This document shows, piece after piece, positions 9,517 through 19,878 of a DNA stretch of 64,000 bases. Numbering within the stretch: position 1 is the stretch's first letter; each line of letters starts with the position of its first letter. Location: the NCBI RefSeq assembly GCF_014205015.1, contig NZ_JACHMO010000001.1, positions 2,108,001 to 2,172,000 on the forward strand, in the 5' to 3' direction. The notes below the pieces were generated by a model. That model made no database searches, was not told the origin of the DNA, and worked only from the letters and a program-made list of their open reading frames with translations. Source of the DNA: Saccharothrix ecbatanensis. GTDB lineage: Bacteria; Actinomycetota; Actinomycetes; Mycobacteriales; Pseudonocardiaceae. Both the position numbers and the translations under genes were made by a program.

Positions 9517-9983
9517 GAGCTGCTCCCGCCCGCCGCGTCCGGTTCCGTTGTGGACGGATCGGGTTCGGACGGGGCAGGTTTGGACGGATCGGGTTCGGAC
9601 GGGGCAGGTTTGGACGGGGCGGGTTCGGACGGGTCGGGTTTGGCGAGTTCCGGGTCGGTCGGCTCCCACTCGCGTTCGTCCAGCTTGCCCGCGAACTCCC
9701 ACCGCAGCCCGGGAACGACGCGTCGACCCCCGATCGGCACGAGGCGGACATCACGCGCCACGTTGGGCTCGAACCGCACCGCCGTGCCCGCCGGGATGTC
9801 CAGGCGCTTGCCCCACGCCGAGGGCCGGTCGAACTCCAGCTCGGGGTTGACGGCGCCGAAGTGGTAGTGCGAACCGACCTGGACGGGCCGGTCACCCCTG
9901 TTGACCACCACCACGTGCGTTCGGGGGCGGCCCGGGTTGAGCGGCACCGGGTCTTCGGCCGGGATGATCTCGCCTGGACGCAC
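9513..9983 (-). CDS. ureB: Urease subunit beta with proline-rich repeat tail
   Basis: UreB is a structural urease subunit. The first 105 residues are a normal UreB: MRPGEIIP, the [15 protein letters not shown] block, the [14 protein letters not shown] block and VPIGGRR. The remaining 50 or so residues are a tail of Pro, Ser, Asp, Glu and Lys made of decapeptide repeats ([10 protein letters not shown]), which typical UreB lacks. The start is GTG with GGGAGG 5 nt upstream. It follows ureA by 15 bp and its stop overlaps the ureC start. The tail arises from a DNA tandem repeat, described separately. Confidence 0.93.
   Translation of the reverse strand: MRPGEIIPAEDPVPLNPGRPRTHVVVVNRGDRPVQVGSHYHFGAVNPELEFDRPSAWGKRLDIPAGTAVRFEPNVARDVRLVPIGGRRVVPGLRWEFAGKLDEREWEPTDPELAKPDPSEPAPSKPAPSEPDPSKPAPSEPDPSTTEPDAAGGSSS
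9551..9640 (-). repeat. Three 30-bp tandem repeats in the ureB 3' end
   Basis: Three adjacent 30-bp units occupy 9551-9580, 9581-9610 and 9611-9640. The first two are identical, and the third differs by a few G/C-rich substitutions. Read in the ureB frame each unit encodes a Pro/Ser/acidic decapeptide. The period is a multiple of three, so copy-number change would keep the frame. Confidence 0.9.
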
Positions 9984-9998
9984 GCGTGCCTCCCGCGG

Positions 9999-10301
9999 TT
10001 AGGGGATCGGGTCGTGGACGGTCACGAGCTTCGTGCCGTCCGGGAACGTCGCCTCGACCTGCACCATGTCGATCATTTCCGGCACACCGTCCAGCACCTG
10101 CTCCCGGCGCAGCACGGTGCGGCCCGAGGCGGCCAACTCGGTGACCGTCCGCCCCGCCCGCGCGCCCTCCACCAGGTACGAGGTGATCAACGCGACGGCC
10201 TCCGGCTGGTTCAGCCGCAGACCGCTCTCCAACCGCTGCCGGGCCAGATCGGCGGCCACGTGGACGAGCAGCTTGTCCCGCTCCTGAGGTGACAGATGCA
10301 C
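9999..10301 (-). CDS. ureA: Urease subunit gamma
   Basis: UreA is the smallest urease subunit and first gene of the operon. The 100-residue product matches the family over its full length: [11 protein letters not shown] at the N-terminus, [22 protein letters not shown] and the C-terminal [19 protein letters not shown]. The start is GTG at 10301, chosen because HLSPQERDK is the conserved beginning of UreA. The frame is open further upstream but without family similarity. No strong ribosome site is seen, so translation may be leaderless or weak. Confidence 0.93.
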   Translation of the reverse strand: MHLSPQERDKLLVHVAADLARQRLESGLRLNQPEAVALITSYLVEGARAGRTVTELAASGRTVLRREQVLDGVPEMIDMVQVEATFPDGTKLVTVHDPIP

Positions 10302-10604
10302 CGGACCGACGTTGCCATGGGCCACTGGCGAACACACCAGGTGACACCCGATGGGGATCGGTTCACCCGCCGGCGGCCAGGAAGGTGGCGCGGGGATCAA
10401 CCCGGGCCGCCGACCGATCACCTGGACGCGGCTTCCGACCTGACCGGGGGATCGCGCTCCAACACCGAAATCTGCGGAAGCCGCGCGCGTGGTCCAGACC
10501 GGACACCGGTCCGGGTGAATCCGGCGGTCAGCGTTGGCGGCGCTCGTCGTGGTCCGGCGAGGCTGGGCCGTCGACACCGCGCGGCAGAGTGGGAAGGGCG
10601 AAAC
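10302..10604. other. Divergent intergenic region between urease operon and polyketide synthase gene
   Basis: About 300 bp between divergent starts, which must hold the promoters of both units. I could not identify a convincing -10/-35 pair. A short inverted repeat (CCGGAC, 4-nt spacer, GTCCGG) lies at 10499-10514, about 90 bp upstream of the polyketide synthase start, and might be a regulator site. No gene is supported here. Confidence 0.4.
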
Positions 10605-13600
10605 GTGCTCACTGGGAACAGCCCTGAAGACCAGTCCGTCGCGATCGTGGGCGCGGCCTGTCGGTTGCCCGGCGGTGTGTCCGGATTGGACCAGCTGTGG
10701 CAGGCGTTGGTCCAGCGCCGGGACCTGGTGGGCGAGGCGCCGGACGGCAGGTTCGACCCGGCCCGGTTCGTCGACGCGTCGGGTCTTCGCCCGGGGAAGA
10801 GCTACACCTCGGCGGGCGGGTACCTGGACGACGTCGAATCGTTCGACGCCGGCTACTTCGGCATCTCGCCCAAGGAAGCGGCGCGGATGGATCCGCAGCA
10901 GAGGTTGCTGCTGGAGCTGGCGGTGGAGGCGCTGGACGACGCGGGCATCGCGGCGGAGTCGTTGGCCGGGTCGGACACCGCCGTGCACATCGGCATGTCG
11001 GACAACTCGTACGGCGCGCTACAGGCCACGTCGTTGGACTCGACCACCGCCTACACCATGACCGGAGCCGCCGCCTCGATCACGGCCAACCGCCTCTCGC
11101 ACAGCCTGGACCTGCGCGGACCGAGCTGGGCGGTGGACACCGCGTGCTCGTCGTCCCTGGTGGCGGTGGACCAGGCGTGCCGCACCCTGCTGGCGGGCAC
11201 CAGCCGGACGGTGTTGTGCGGCGGCGTCAACCTGCTGCTGAGCCCGTTCCCGTACGTGGGTTTCTCCCAGGCGTCGATGCTGTCGCCGCGCGGCCGGTGC
11301 GCGGCGTTCTCCGCCGAAGCCGACGGTTTCGTGCGGGCCGAGGGCGGCGGGCTGGTGGTGCTCAAGCGACTGGCGGACGCGCTGGCCGACGGCGACCGGG
11401 TGCACGCGGTGATCGTGGGCAGCGGGACGAACAGCGACGGCCGGACCAACGGCCTGGCGCTGCCGAACCCCGAGGCGCAACGCGACCTGCTCAGGTCGGT
11501 GTACGAGCGGGCGGGTGTGCACCCCGACGAGTTGGTCTACGTGGAGGCGCACGGCACCGGCACCCAGGTCGGCGATCCGGCCGAGTGCACCGCGCTGGGG
11601 GAAGCCCTGGGCGGCCCGCGCACGGTCGGGGCCCTGCCGATCGGGTCGGTCAAGACCAACACAGGTCACCTGGAACCCGCCTCGGGCATCGTGGGCCTGC
11701 TCAAGGCGCTGCTGGTGCTGCGCCACCGGACGATCCCGGCCTCGCTGCACGCCGAGCCGCCCAACCCGGACATCGACTTCGCCGGCCTGGGTCTGGCCGT
11801 GGCCACCGAGCCCAGCCTGATCCCGGCCGCCGGACGTGCGGTGATCGGCGTCAACTCCTTCGGCTTCGGCGGCACCAATGCCCACGTCGTCATCTCAGCG
11901 CCGACGCGGTCCGAGCCAGGTGACCGTCCGGTGGGCGGGCCGCGCCCGGTGCTGGTGTCCGCGCAGACCCCTGCGGCGTTGAGCCGTGCCGCCGCCGACT
12001 TGGCCGCACGGCTGCTGGAAGCGACCGGTCCGGAGTTCTACGACATCGCCCGCACCAGCTGCCTGCGGCGGGGACGGCGTGAGCACCGCCGGGCCGTGCT
12101 GGCGGCGGACTCGGCCGAGGCCGCCCGGCTGCTGACCGCCGACACGTCGCCGGGGCAGCCTCCCGCGCCGTGCGCGAGCGGTGTGGGGGTGCGGCAGGGC
12201 CGGGTCGCGTTCGTCTTCTGCGGCAACGGCGCGCAGTGGGCCGGGATGGGTGTGGACCTGCTGGCGGCCGACCCGGTGTTCCGGGCGGCGTTCGCCGAGG
12301 TGGACGCAATGCTGGCGCCGCACCTGGGGTGGTCCGTGGCCCGTCGGCTCGGCACGTGCGTCCAGCCCGACCTGGCCGCCACCGAGGTCGCGCAGCCACT
12401 GCTGTTCGCTGTGCAGGTCGGCGTGGTCGCGGTGCTGCGGGAGCGGGGGATCGTTCCGTCGATGGTGCTCGGACACAGCGTGGGCGAGGTCGCCGCGGCT
12501 TGGACGGCCGGCGCGCTGAGCCTGGCGCAGGCCGCCTGGGTGATCGCCGAACGCAGCAAGGCCCAGGCGCTGACCGCCGGGTCCGGCCGCATGGCCGCCG
12601 TCGCCCTCACCCAGGACGAGGCGCGCGACGTCCTCGCCGACTATCCGGACGTGGAGCTGGCCGGGGTCAACGGCCCACGCGGCGTCACCGTCGCCGGGCC
12701 GGGACACCAGGTGGAGAAGCTGGTCGAGGAGCTGACCCGCCGGGACGTCCACGCCACCGCGCTCGACTTGGACTACGCCTTCCACAGCGCCGCGATGGAC
12801 CCCGTCCGCGACGGCCTGTGCGCGGCCCTGGCCGATCTGGAGCCCGGTGGCACCACGATTCCGCTGATCTCCACCGTGACCGGACGGAGTGTCGACGGCA
12901 CCGCGTTGGACGCCGAGTACTGGTGGCGCAACGTGCGCACCGAGGTGCGGTTCGAGCCCGCCGTGGAGCAGGCGATCGCCGACGGCGCCGACGTCCTGGT
13001 CGAGATCGGCCCTCGTCCGCTGCTGCGCGGCTACCTGCGCGACATCGCCGCTGCGCACCCGCAGACCCCGATCGCCGTCGTGCCCACGCTCCGCCGTGAC
13101 GCCGACGGCGCGGCGGCGCTGTCCGAGGCGGTCGCGTCCGTGATCGCGGTGGGCGGGCACGTCGACTGGGACCGGTACTTCCCCGTGCCGGGCCGGATCG
13201 CGGAGCTGCCGGCGTACCCGTGGCAGCGCGAGCGGCACTGGAACGGCACCCCCGAGGACTGGACGCGGACCAGCGGCAACGGCCGGATCGAACACCCCCT
13301 GCTGGGCGAGCGGATGCCCGCGCCGCACCCGGTCTGGGACGGGGCCGTCGAACCGGTGCTCGTGCCGTGGGTCGGCGACCACGTGCTCGCCGGGTCGGTG
13401 GTCATGCCCGCCACCGCCTACGTCGAGATGGCGCTGGCCGCCGGAGAACTCACGCTCGGCAGGGACGTGGAGATCCAGCGGTTGGAGATCAGCCGTCCCC
13501 TTGTGGTCCCGTGGCCGCACGCGTCGACCGTGCGCACCCAGACCTCTTACGACCCCGAAGGGGGCGCGTTCCGCATCACCAGCACGCACGAAACCGGCGC

Positions 13601-16600
13601 CGAGCGACGTCCGCACGTGCGCGGACGGGTCCGGCAACGCACCGGACCGGCCCCCGACCCGGTCGACGTGATCGGGCTCCGGGCCGGGATGACCCTGCGG
13701 CACACGGCCGATCAGCTGTACTCCTCGATGGAACGGCACGGGCTCGCCTACGGCCCGGACTTCCGGGTGCTCGACGAGGTGTGGGTCGGCGACCGCGAAG
13801 TCCTGGCCGGCTACCGGCACACCGCGCCCACCGGCGAGTTCACCATCCACCCGGCGCTGCTCGACGGCGCGTTGCATGCCGGGTTCCCCCTACTGCACGA
13901 CATCGCGCAGGGCTACGCGTACCTGCCCTCGGCGTTCGGTCGGGTCCGGGTGTGGCAGCCCGCGACCCCGACTGGGTTCATGCGCGTCCGGGACCGCACC
14001 CTCATCCCCGGTCACCCCTGCTGGGACGTCACCGTCCTGGCCGAGGACGGCGCCGTCGTCGCCGAGCTGACCGGGTGCCGGCTGGGTCGGATGGCCTGGA
14101 CCACCGACACCGGGCTGAGCCGTGTGCGCACCGTTCTCCGCGCCGCGCCACACCCCGACGGGACGGCCGCGCCCAGTCCGCTGCCCACCTCGCGGGAGCT
14201 CATGGCGGCGGCGCACGACCGGGTCGCGCAGTTGTGCCGGGACGTGGGTCCGGGCCTGCGCCGGTTGCACGAACTGAGCCGGACCGCGTTCGGGCACGAC
14301 TGGGCCGAGACCCTGTCGACGGTGCTGCCGCCGGGGACCCGGGAATTCGGCCAAGCGGACCTCTTCGCCGCAGGGGTGCTGGAGAAGCACGCCGGGTACG
14401 TCGACCTGGCGACGTCCGTGGCCCAGGCGGAAGGGCTGGTCGAGCCGACCGGGTCGGGGCGGTGGAGGTTCACCGGCACCAGGCCCGATTTCGGCGCGGT
14501 CTACCGCCGCCTGCTGGACGAGGTGCCCGGGGGCGTGGTCGACCACCTGCCCGCGTTGACGATGTGTCGGAACCAGATCCCCGTGCTGCGCGGTGAACGT
14601 GACCCCTTGGAGGTGCTCGCGGCGGACGGCAACGAGCACCTGCTGGTGCAGTCGTTCGACCTCGGCCTCACCAGCCGCTTCTACGACCTCATCGTCCAGG
14701 AGGTGCTGCGGCAGGTGTTGCGGCGGTGGCCGGCGGACCGGCCGTTGCGCGTGTTGGAGGTCGGTGCGGGCACGGGAGGCCTGAGCTCGGCGCTCCTGCC
14801 GCTGCTGCCCGCCGAACGCACCCACTACGTCTACACCGACGTCTCGCCCTACTTCCTCACCCGCGCGGAGAAGCGCTTCGCCCGGTACGACTTCGTCCAG
14901 TACCGCGCCTTGGACCTCGACGCCGACCCGCACGAGCAGGGGTTCGCCGCGGGCGCGTTCGACCTGGTCGTCGCGGCCAACGCGCTGCACACGGCGAAGG
15001 ACCTCGAAGCCGCGCTGGACCACGTCGCCGCGGTGCTCGCGCCCGGCGGCCGGCTGGTGGCCTTCGAATCCCACTCGGACGTGCTGCTCGCCCCGATCTT
15101 CGGGTTGATGGACAGCTCCCGGGCGGCCACCGACCGGCACCTCCGGTCGGGCATGTTGCTGCCGCTCGAGCAGTGGCCGCCGTTGCTGCGCCGCCGCGGG
15201 TTCACCGACGTCGCGCAGACCGGAGCCGAAGACGACCCGGTTCCACCCGAGTTCTCGGTCATCGTCGCCACGGCGCCGGACCGGCACGTCGACCGACCCG
15301 CGTTGCCCGCCGGCGGTCAGGCGACCTCGTGGGCGCTGCTGACCGAGTCCGCCGAGGAGACCGCACTGGCCGAGCACACCGCCGATCTGCTGCGGGACGC
15401 CGGATGTCCGGACATCCGGATCGTCCCGACTTCCCGGTGGACACCGCCGGGCGACGTGGGGGACATGGCAGTCGTGCTGATCCTCTCTCGACCCGAGGGC
15501 GACGATCCCGGCGTGCTGGTGGACCGCACCACCCGTTGCGCCGCGGTGTTGCGCACTCTCGCGCGTGCCCAGCGCGGGTTGTCGTTGTGGGTCGTGGCCC
15601 GCCCCAACGGCGCGGTGCCCACTCCGGACGCCATCCAGTCGTCGGCCGACGCCGCGGTGTGGGGCCTGGCCCGGTCGCTCGGCAACGAGAACCCGGCGCT
15701 CGCTGTGCGGCGGATCTCGCTGCACCGCGGCGGTCGGGTCGGGCACGAAGCGGACCGGCTGGTCAGGGAACTGCTCGCCCCCGGCGCGGAGGACGAGATC
15801 GTCCTGGCCGAACAAGGCCGTTACGTGCCGCGCGAGGTGGAACTCGCCGACACGGTCGCCGACGCGCCCGCGTACGAGTTGGAGATCCGCAGCCCTGGGC
15901 TGTCCTACGAACTCGCCTGGCGGGCGAAACCCGTTCCGACCCCCGGGAACGGGCAGGCGGTGGTCGAGGTCCACGCGGTGGCGCTGAACTACCGGGACGT
16001 GATGCAGGCGACCGGGTTGGTCCCGGTGGAGGCGTTCGAGTCGACCGGCGCCCACCAGTGCGGGCTGGAATGCGCGGGCGTCGTCACGGCGGTCGGGCCG
16101 GACGTCACCGGCCTGGCGGTCGGCGACCGCGTCTTCGGCCTGGTGCCCGCCGCGTTCACCTCCCACGTGCTCGCCCGGGCCGACGCGCTCGTGCCCGTGC
16201 CCGACTCGATGACGTTCACCGAAGCGGCCACGCTGCCGGCGGTGTTCAGCACCGTCCACTACAGCCTCGGCCACCTGGCCCGGCTCACGGCAGACGACAC
16301 GGTCCTGGTGCACGGCGGCGCGGGTGGTGTCGGGCTGGCCGTCCTCCAGTACGCCCGGCTGCACGGCGCGACGGTCATGGCCACCGCCGGCACGGAGACC
16401 AAGCGCGCGATGCTGCGGGCACTGGGCGTCGAGCACGTGGTGGACTCGCGCAGCCTTGAGTTCGCCGACGAGGTCATGCGGCTCACCGACGGCCGCGGCG
16501 TCGACGTCGTGGTCAACTCCCTTGCCGGAGAAGCGATCGCGCGCAGTCTGGAACTGCTGCGGCCCGGTGGTCGTTTCGTGGAGCTCGGCAAGCGGGACAT

Positions 16601-17987
16601 CCTCGCGGACGCCGAGTTGCCGCTGAACCCGTTCCGGAACGACCTGGCCTTCTTCGGCGTCGACGTCACCGCGTTGACCACCAGGCCGAAGCAGCTGGCG
16701 GCGCTGACCGCCGAGGTCGCCGAACAAGTCCACAACGGCGCGTACCGCCCGCTGCCGCACTGCGTCTACCCGGCCGGTCGGGTGGACGAGGCGTTCCGGC
16801 TGATGCAGCACTCCCAGCACGTCGGCAAGGTCGTGGTGTCCTTCGAACCGGGCGCGGAACCGGTCACCGTGCGGGGCAACCCCGAACCACCGGCGCTGGA
16901 CCCGGACAGCACGTACCTGGTGACCGGTGGACTCGGCGGATTCGGCGCCGCGACCGCGTGCAGGCTCGCCGAACGCGGTGCGCGGCACCTCGCGCTGGTG
17001 AGCCGGCGCGGCGCCGACGCACCCGAGGCCGAAGCAGTGCTCAAGGCACTTGCCGACCTGGGTGCGCGGGCGGTGCCCTACGCGGCCGATGCCGCCGACC
17101 CGGACGCCATGCGGCGGGTCATCGCCGACATCGACGCGAGCGGCCACCCGTTGCGCGGGGTCGTCCACTGCGCCATGCACCTGGACGACGCGCCACTGGC
17201 CGACCTCACCGACGAACGCATCAGGGCCGTGCTCAGCCCGAAGTTGGGCGGTGCGCTGGTGCTGGACCGGCTCACGCGCGATCACGACCTCGACCTGTTC
17301 CTGCTGTACTCCTCGTCCGCCACGCTGGTCGGGAACGCCAGGCAGTCCCCGTACGTCGCGGGGAACCTGTTCCTGGAGGCGTTGGCACGGCAACGGCGTC
17401 AAGCGGGCCTGCCCGCCACCGCGATCGCCTGGGGCGCGATCGGCGACGTCGGCTACGTCGCCCGCAACAACCTCGACCAGGCCCTGACCCTGATCGGGAT
17501 GGACGTCGTGCCGGTGGGTGAGGCGCTCGCCGCGGGCGAGGACGTCATGGGCCACGACGAGGTCGTGACCGCCGTCGGCAGGTACCGCTGGGCACGGCTG
17601 CGCGCGATCCTGCCCGGCACGCGTTCGCCCCGGTGCTCGGCGCTGGCCTCCTCCGACGGCGAGGGGAGTGGCGGCGCGGCCGAACCCCTGGTGCGGCAGC
17701 TCGCCGGGATGAGCGCGGACGAGGCGCTGGACACCATCGCCACCGTGGTCACCGGCATGGTCGCCGAGGTGCTGCAACTCGATCCCGAGCAGATCGACCG
17801 ACACCGGCGGGTCGACACCTACGGCATGGATTCCCTGATGAGCGCCGAACTGGTCATGGCGATCCGGAAGCGGTTCGACGTGGACGTCTCGCCGATGGAG
17901 CTGCTGCACAGCGAAGGCACCGTCGCGGGCTTCACCGAAGTGCTCCACCTGCGGCTCGGGCTCGCCACCGCACAAGCGTCGTCGTGA
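10605..17987 (+). CDS. Single-module highly reducing type I polyketide synthase (KS-AT-DH-cMT-ER-KR-ACP)
   Basis: A 2460-residue megasynthase. Approximate domains: ketosynthase 12-430 (active Cys in DTACSSS near 178, EAHGTGT near 313, KTNTGH near 349); acyltransferase 530-850 (GHSVGE near 622, specificity region DYAFHS); dehydratase 895-1170 ([11 protein letters not shown], then DGALH); a class I SAM C-methyltransferase around 1360-1500 (LEVGAGTGG); enoylreductase 1765-2070 (VHGGAGGVG); ketoreductase 2100-2290 (TGGLGGFG, Tyr in SPYVAGN); acyl carrier 2380-2455 (YGMDSLMS). There is no thioesterase, docking region or second module. The domain set matches iterative fungal-style reducing synthases and suggests a methyl-branched, largely reduced chain. 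GTG 10605 follows AAGGG. The gene overlaps its transporter (GTGA). Product unknown. Confidence 0.9.
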   Translation: MLTGNSPEDQSVAIVGAACRLPGGVSGLDQLWQALVQRRDLVGEAPDGRFDPARFVDASGLRPGKSYTSAGGYLDDVESFDAGYFGISPKEAARMDPQQRLLLELAVEALDDAGIAAESLAGSDTAVHIGMSDNSYGALQATSLDSTTAYTMTGAAASITANRLSHSLDLRGPSWAVDTACSSSLVAVDQACRTLLAGTSRTVLCGGVNLLLSPFPYVGFSQASMLSPRGRCAAFSAEADGFVRAEGGGLVVLKRLADALADGDRVHAVIVGSGTNSDGRTNGLALPNPEAQRDLLRSVYERAGVHPDELVYVEAHGTGTQVGDPAECTALGEALGGPRTVGALPIGSVKTNTGHLEPASGIVGLLKALLVLRHRTIPASLHAEPPNPDIDFAGLGLAVATEPSLIPAAGRAVIGVNSFGFGGTNAHVVISAPTRSEPGDRPVGGPRPVLVSAQTPAALSRAAADLAARLLEATGPEFYDIARTSCLRRGRREHRRAVLAADSAEAARLLTADTSPGQPPAPCASGVGVRQGRVAFVFCGNGAQWAGMGVDLLAADPVFRAAFAEVDAMLAPHLGWSVARRLGTCVQPDLAATEVAQPLLFAVQVGVVAVLRERGIVPSMVLGHSVGEVAAAWTAGALSLAQAAWVIAERSKAQALTAGSGRMAAVALTQDEARDVLADYPDVELAGVNGPRGVTVAGPGHQVEKLVEELTRRDVHATALDLDYAFHSAAMDPVRDGLCAALADLEPGGTTIPLISTVTGRSVDGTALDAEYWWRNVRTEVRFEPAVEQAIADGADVLVEIGPRPLLRGYLRDIAAAHPQTPIAVVPTLRRDADGAAALSEAVASVIAVGGHVDWDRYFPVPGRIAELPAYPWQRERHWNGTPEDWTRTSGNGRIEHPLLGERMPAPHPVWDGAVEPVLVPWVGDHVLAGSVVMPATAYVEMALAAGELTLGRDVEIQRLEISRPLVVPWPHASTVRTQTSYDPEGGAFRITSTHETGAERRPHVRGRVRQRTGPAPDPVDVIGLRAGMTLRHTADQLYSSMERHGLAYGPDFRVLDEVWVGDREVLAGYRHTAPTGEFTIHPALLDGALHAGFPLLHDIAQGYAYLPSAFGRVRVWQPATPTGFMRVRDRTLIPGHPCWDVTVLAEDGAVVAELTGCRLGRMAWTTDTGLSRVRTVLRAAPHPDGTAAPSPLPTSRELMAAAHDRVAQLCRDVGPGLRRLHELSRTAFGHDWAETLSTVLPPGTREFGQADLFAAGVLEKHAGYVDLATSVAQAEGLVEPTGSGRWRFTGTRPDFGAVYRRLLDEVPGGVVDHLPALTMCRNQIPVLRGERDPLEVLAADGNEHLLVQSFDLGLTSRFYDLIVQEVLRQVLRRWPADRPLRVLEVGAGTGGLSSALLPLLPAERTHYVYTDVSPYFLTRAEKRFARYDFVQYRALDLDADPHEQGFAAGAFDLVVAANALHTAKDLEAALDHVAAVLAPGGRLVAFESHSDVLLAPIFGLMDSSRAATDRHLRSGMLLPLEQWPPLLRRRGFTDVAQTGAEDDPVPPEFSVIVATAPDRHVDRPALPAGGQATSWALLTESAEETALAEHTADLLRDAGCPDIRIVPTSRWTPPGDVGDMAVVLILSRPEGDDPGVLVDRTTRCAAVLRTLARAQRGLSLWVVARPNGAVPTPDAIQSSADAAVWGLARSLGNENPALAVRRISLHRGGRVGHEADRLVRELLAPGAEDEIVLAEQGRYVPREVELADTVADAPAYELEIRSPGLSYELAWRAKPVPTPGNGQAVVEVHAVALNYRDVMQATGLVPVEAFESTGAHQCGLECAGVVTAVGPDVTGLAVGDRVFGLVPAAFTSHVLARADALVPVPDSMTFTEAATLPAVFSTVHYSLGHLARLTADDTVLVHGGAGGVGLAVLQYARLHGATVMATAGTETKRAMLRALGVEHVVDSRSLEFADEVMRLTDGRGVDVVVNSLAGEAIARSLELLRPGGRFVELGKRDILADAELPLNPFRNDLAFFGVDVTALTTRPKQLAALTAEVAEQVHNGAYRPLPHCVYPAGRVDEAFRLMQHSQHVGKVVVSFEPGAEPVTVRGNPEPPALDPDSTYLVTGGLGGFGAATACRLAERGARHLALVSRRGADAPEAEAVLKALADLGARAVPYAADAADPDAMRRVIADIDASGHPLRGVVHCAMHLDDAPLADLTDERIRAVLSPKLGGALVLDRLTRDHDLDLFLLYSSSATLVGNARQSPYVAGNLFLEALARQRRQAGLPATAIAWGAIGDVGYVARNNLDQALTLIGMDVVPVGEALAAGEDVMGHDEVVTAVGRYRWARLRAILPGTRSPRCSALASSDGEGSGGAAEPLVRQLAGMSADEALDTIATVVTGMVAEVLQLDPEQIDRHRRVDTYGMDSLMSAELVMAIRKRFDVDVSPMELLHSEGTVAGFTEVLHLRLGLATAQASS

Positions 17988-19519
17988 CAGGGCAGGGGGT
18001 CGCCGCGCCGACCCGGCGGTGGGCGGCCACGTTCGTGGTGTGCTCGGGGATCTTCCTGCTGGGCATGGACTTCACCGTGCTCAACGTCGCCGTGCCCGAC
18101 CTGCAACGCGACCTCCGGCCGTCGATGGCCCAGGTGCAGTGGATCGTCGACGGCTACGCGTTGGTGTTGGGCGGCATGGTGCTGGCCACCGGCGCGATCA
18201 CCGACCACATCGGACGGCGGCGGTCGTTCGTGGCCGGGTTGGCGGTGTGCGGCGCGACCGCGGCCTGGGGTGCGTTGGCGCACCAACCGTGGCAGCTGAT
18301 CGCGGCACGCGGCGGTATGGGCGCGGGCGCGGCACTGCTGATGCCCGCGACCTTGTCGATCGTCACGACCCTGTTCCCCGAACCCGCCCTGCGTCGCCGG
18401 GCGATCGCCCTGTGGACCGCCACCGCCGGCGTCGGGGGCATGACCGGGCCGGTGATCGGCGGGTGGCTCGTCGAGCGGTTCTCCTGGCAGGCCGGGTTCT
18501 GGATCACGGTCCCGCTCGCGGTCGTCGGCATCGTGGCGGCGTTGCTGGTGGTGCCCGAGTCCCGTGCGCCGCGCGGTCACCGTGTCGACGTCCTCGGTGT
18601 GGTCCTGTCCGCGCTCGGTCTGCTGGCGCTGGTGTGGGCGATCATCGAAAGCCCGGTCCGGGGTTGGACGAGCGCCGAGGTGTTGACCGCCTATGCCACT
18701 GCGGCGGTGCTGTTGACCGCGTTCGCCGTCTGGCAGTCCCGCGGTCGCCACCCCATGCTGCCGTTGCCACTGCTGCGCAGGCCACGTGTCGGCGTCAGCG
18801 CGCTTGCCTTGGCGTTGATGTCCTTCGGCCTCTACGGCGCGTTGTTCCTGATCACGCTGCACCTCCAGGGCGTGCTGGGGTACAGCCCGTGGCAGGCCGG
18901 ACTGCGCACGTTCCCCATGGCCGTCGCCTTGGCGGTCGGAGCCGGTGCGGCGCTGCCCCTGCTGGCCAGGCACGGTGAGAAGGTGCCGATGGTGGCGGGG
19001 CTGGGCCTGGTCACCGCCGCGTTCATGGTCCTGGCGGGGGTGGAGACCGGCTCGGGCTACCCGCACGTGCTGCTGTTCCAACTCGTCGCGGGATTCGGCG
19101 CGGGCATGGTGGCCGCCGCGGGCACCGACACCGTGATGGGCGCCGTGCCGCCGGATCGGACCGCGCTGGGCTCCTCGATCAACGACGCCACCCGCCAGGT
19201 CGGCGCGACATTGGGCGTCGCCGTACAGGGCTCCATCCTGACCGCCGTCTCCACCGCCCGCCTGCACGAACTGCCAGAACTGGCCGGACAACCAGCCGGC
19301 CACACCGTCCTGGACGCCCTGTCCCTGACTGCCCGGCTGCCCGACACCGTCCGGGACCACTACCAGGACATCGCCCGGGAAGCGTTCATCGACGGCATGA
19401 CCACCGCCGCGATCACGGCCGCAGCCGTCACCCTCGCCGCCGCCGTGCTGGTCGCCGTTCGCCTGCCCAGCGCCGCCGCCAAGCCGTCCTACACCCGGTC
19501 GAGTGGACGCTGCGGCTGA
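17984..19519 (+). CDS. MFS drug/metabolite exporter, DHA2 (EmrB/QacA) family, 14 TM
   Basis: A 511-residue major facilitator transporter of the 14-helix DHA2 group, proton-driven exporters in the plasma membrane. MDFTVLNVAVPDLQRDL (helix 1 motif of this group), the cytoplasmic loop DHIGRRRS (motif A) and GGMTGPVIGGWLV (motif C, typical of antiporters) are visible. The GTG start overlaps the polyketide synthase stop, so the two are translationally coupled and it most likely exports the polyketide or protects the producer. Confidence 0.9.
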   Translation: MTGQGVAAPTRRWAATFVVCSGIFLLGMDFTVLNVAVPDLQRDLRPSMAQVQWIVDGYALVLGGMVLATGAITDHIGRRRSFVAGLAVCGATAAWGALAHQPWQLIAARGGMGAGAALLMPATLSIVTTLFPEPALRRRAIALWTATAGVGGMTGPVIGGWLVERFSWQAGFWITVPLAVVGIVAALLVVPESRAPRGHRVDVLGVVLSALGLLALVWAIIESPVRGWTSAEVLTAYATAAVLLTAFAVWQSRGRHPMLPLPLLRRPRVGVSALALALMSFGLYGALFLITLHLQGVLGYSPWQAGLRTFPMAVALAVGAGAALPLLARHGEKVPMVAGLGLVTAAFMVLAGVETGSGYPHVLLFQLVAGFGAGMVAAAGTDTVMGAVPPDRTALGSSINDATRQVGATLGVAVQGSILTAVSTARLHELPELAGQPAGHTVLDALSLTARLPDTVRDHYQDIAREAFIDGMTTAAITAAAVTLAAAVLVAVRLPSAAAKPSYTRSSGRCG

Positions 19520-19571
19520 ACGAGTGGCCTCTGAGTCATCTGACGCAGAACCCGCCCGCGCTCGTCGGTAG

Positions 19572-19762
19572 ACCTTCGATTCATCGGGGAACAACGCCCG
19601 TTCGGTCTGGAACCGCACCGGCAGGGCCGCGCGCGTGTACTTCAACAGCGGGTACTGCGGCACTACGACACCGTCAACGCCAACTCCTGGCGCAACCTCA
19701 GCGTGACGTTCGACAACAACCCGTCACACCAGTTCTCGCCGTACTCGGTCGCCTGCCATTGA
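19572..19762 (+). pseudogene. Frameshifted remnant of a small secreted protein (possibly peptidase inhibitor I36 / crystallin-like)
   Basis: Just after an in-frame TAG (19569-19571) one frame reads NNARSVWNRT...RVYFNSGYCG. At about 19660 the similarity continues in another frame with NANSWRNLSVTFDNN and HQFSPYSVACH, ending at a TGA. Together they resemble the C-terminal half of the small secreted I36/beta-gamma-crystallin-like proteins common in actinobacteria (N.T...V..Y.N.GY.G, then NL and a late S-H-F). No start or signal peptide is present, so this is a decayed gene end. The family name is a guess from pattern only. Confidence 0.45.
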
Positions 19763-19809
19763 GCGTGACCGGAACCCATCGGCCACAGTGCTGAGCCGTT
19801 GACCATGGG

Positions 19810-19860
19810 AAGCGGGCGCGGGCACCGGTTCACAGGACCTGGTGCTCGCGCCCGCCGCTT
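19810..19860 (-). terminator. Strong GC hairpin at the end of the glucodextranase gene
   Basis: Long imperfect inverted repeat, left arm AAGCGGGCGCGGGCACC and right arm GGTGCTCGCGCCCGCCGCTT, 18 bp beyond the stop of the leftward glucodextranase gene. A typical actinobacterial terminator stem; it has no clear U-run. Confidence 0.65.
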
Positions 19861-19878
19861 GTGGTGCCACCGCTACTT

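Noticed and set aside
13890..17975. A very long open frame on the minus strand opposite the polyketide synthase
   Set aside because: It is rich in Arg, His, Gly and Val with no family pattern and lies fully antisense to well-defined catalytic domains. It reflects the high GC content.
19520..19878. Possible insertion-sequence remnant at the edge of the polyketide region
   Set aside because: No terminal inverted repeats, target duplication or transposase fragment could be seen.
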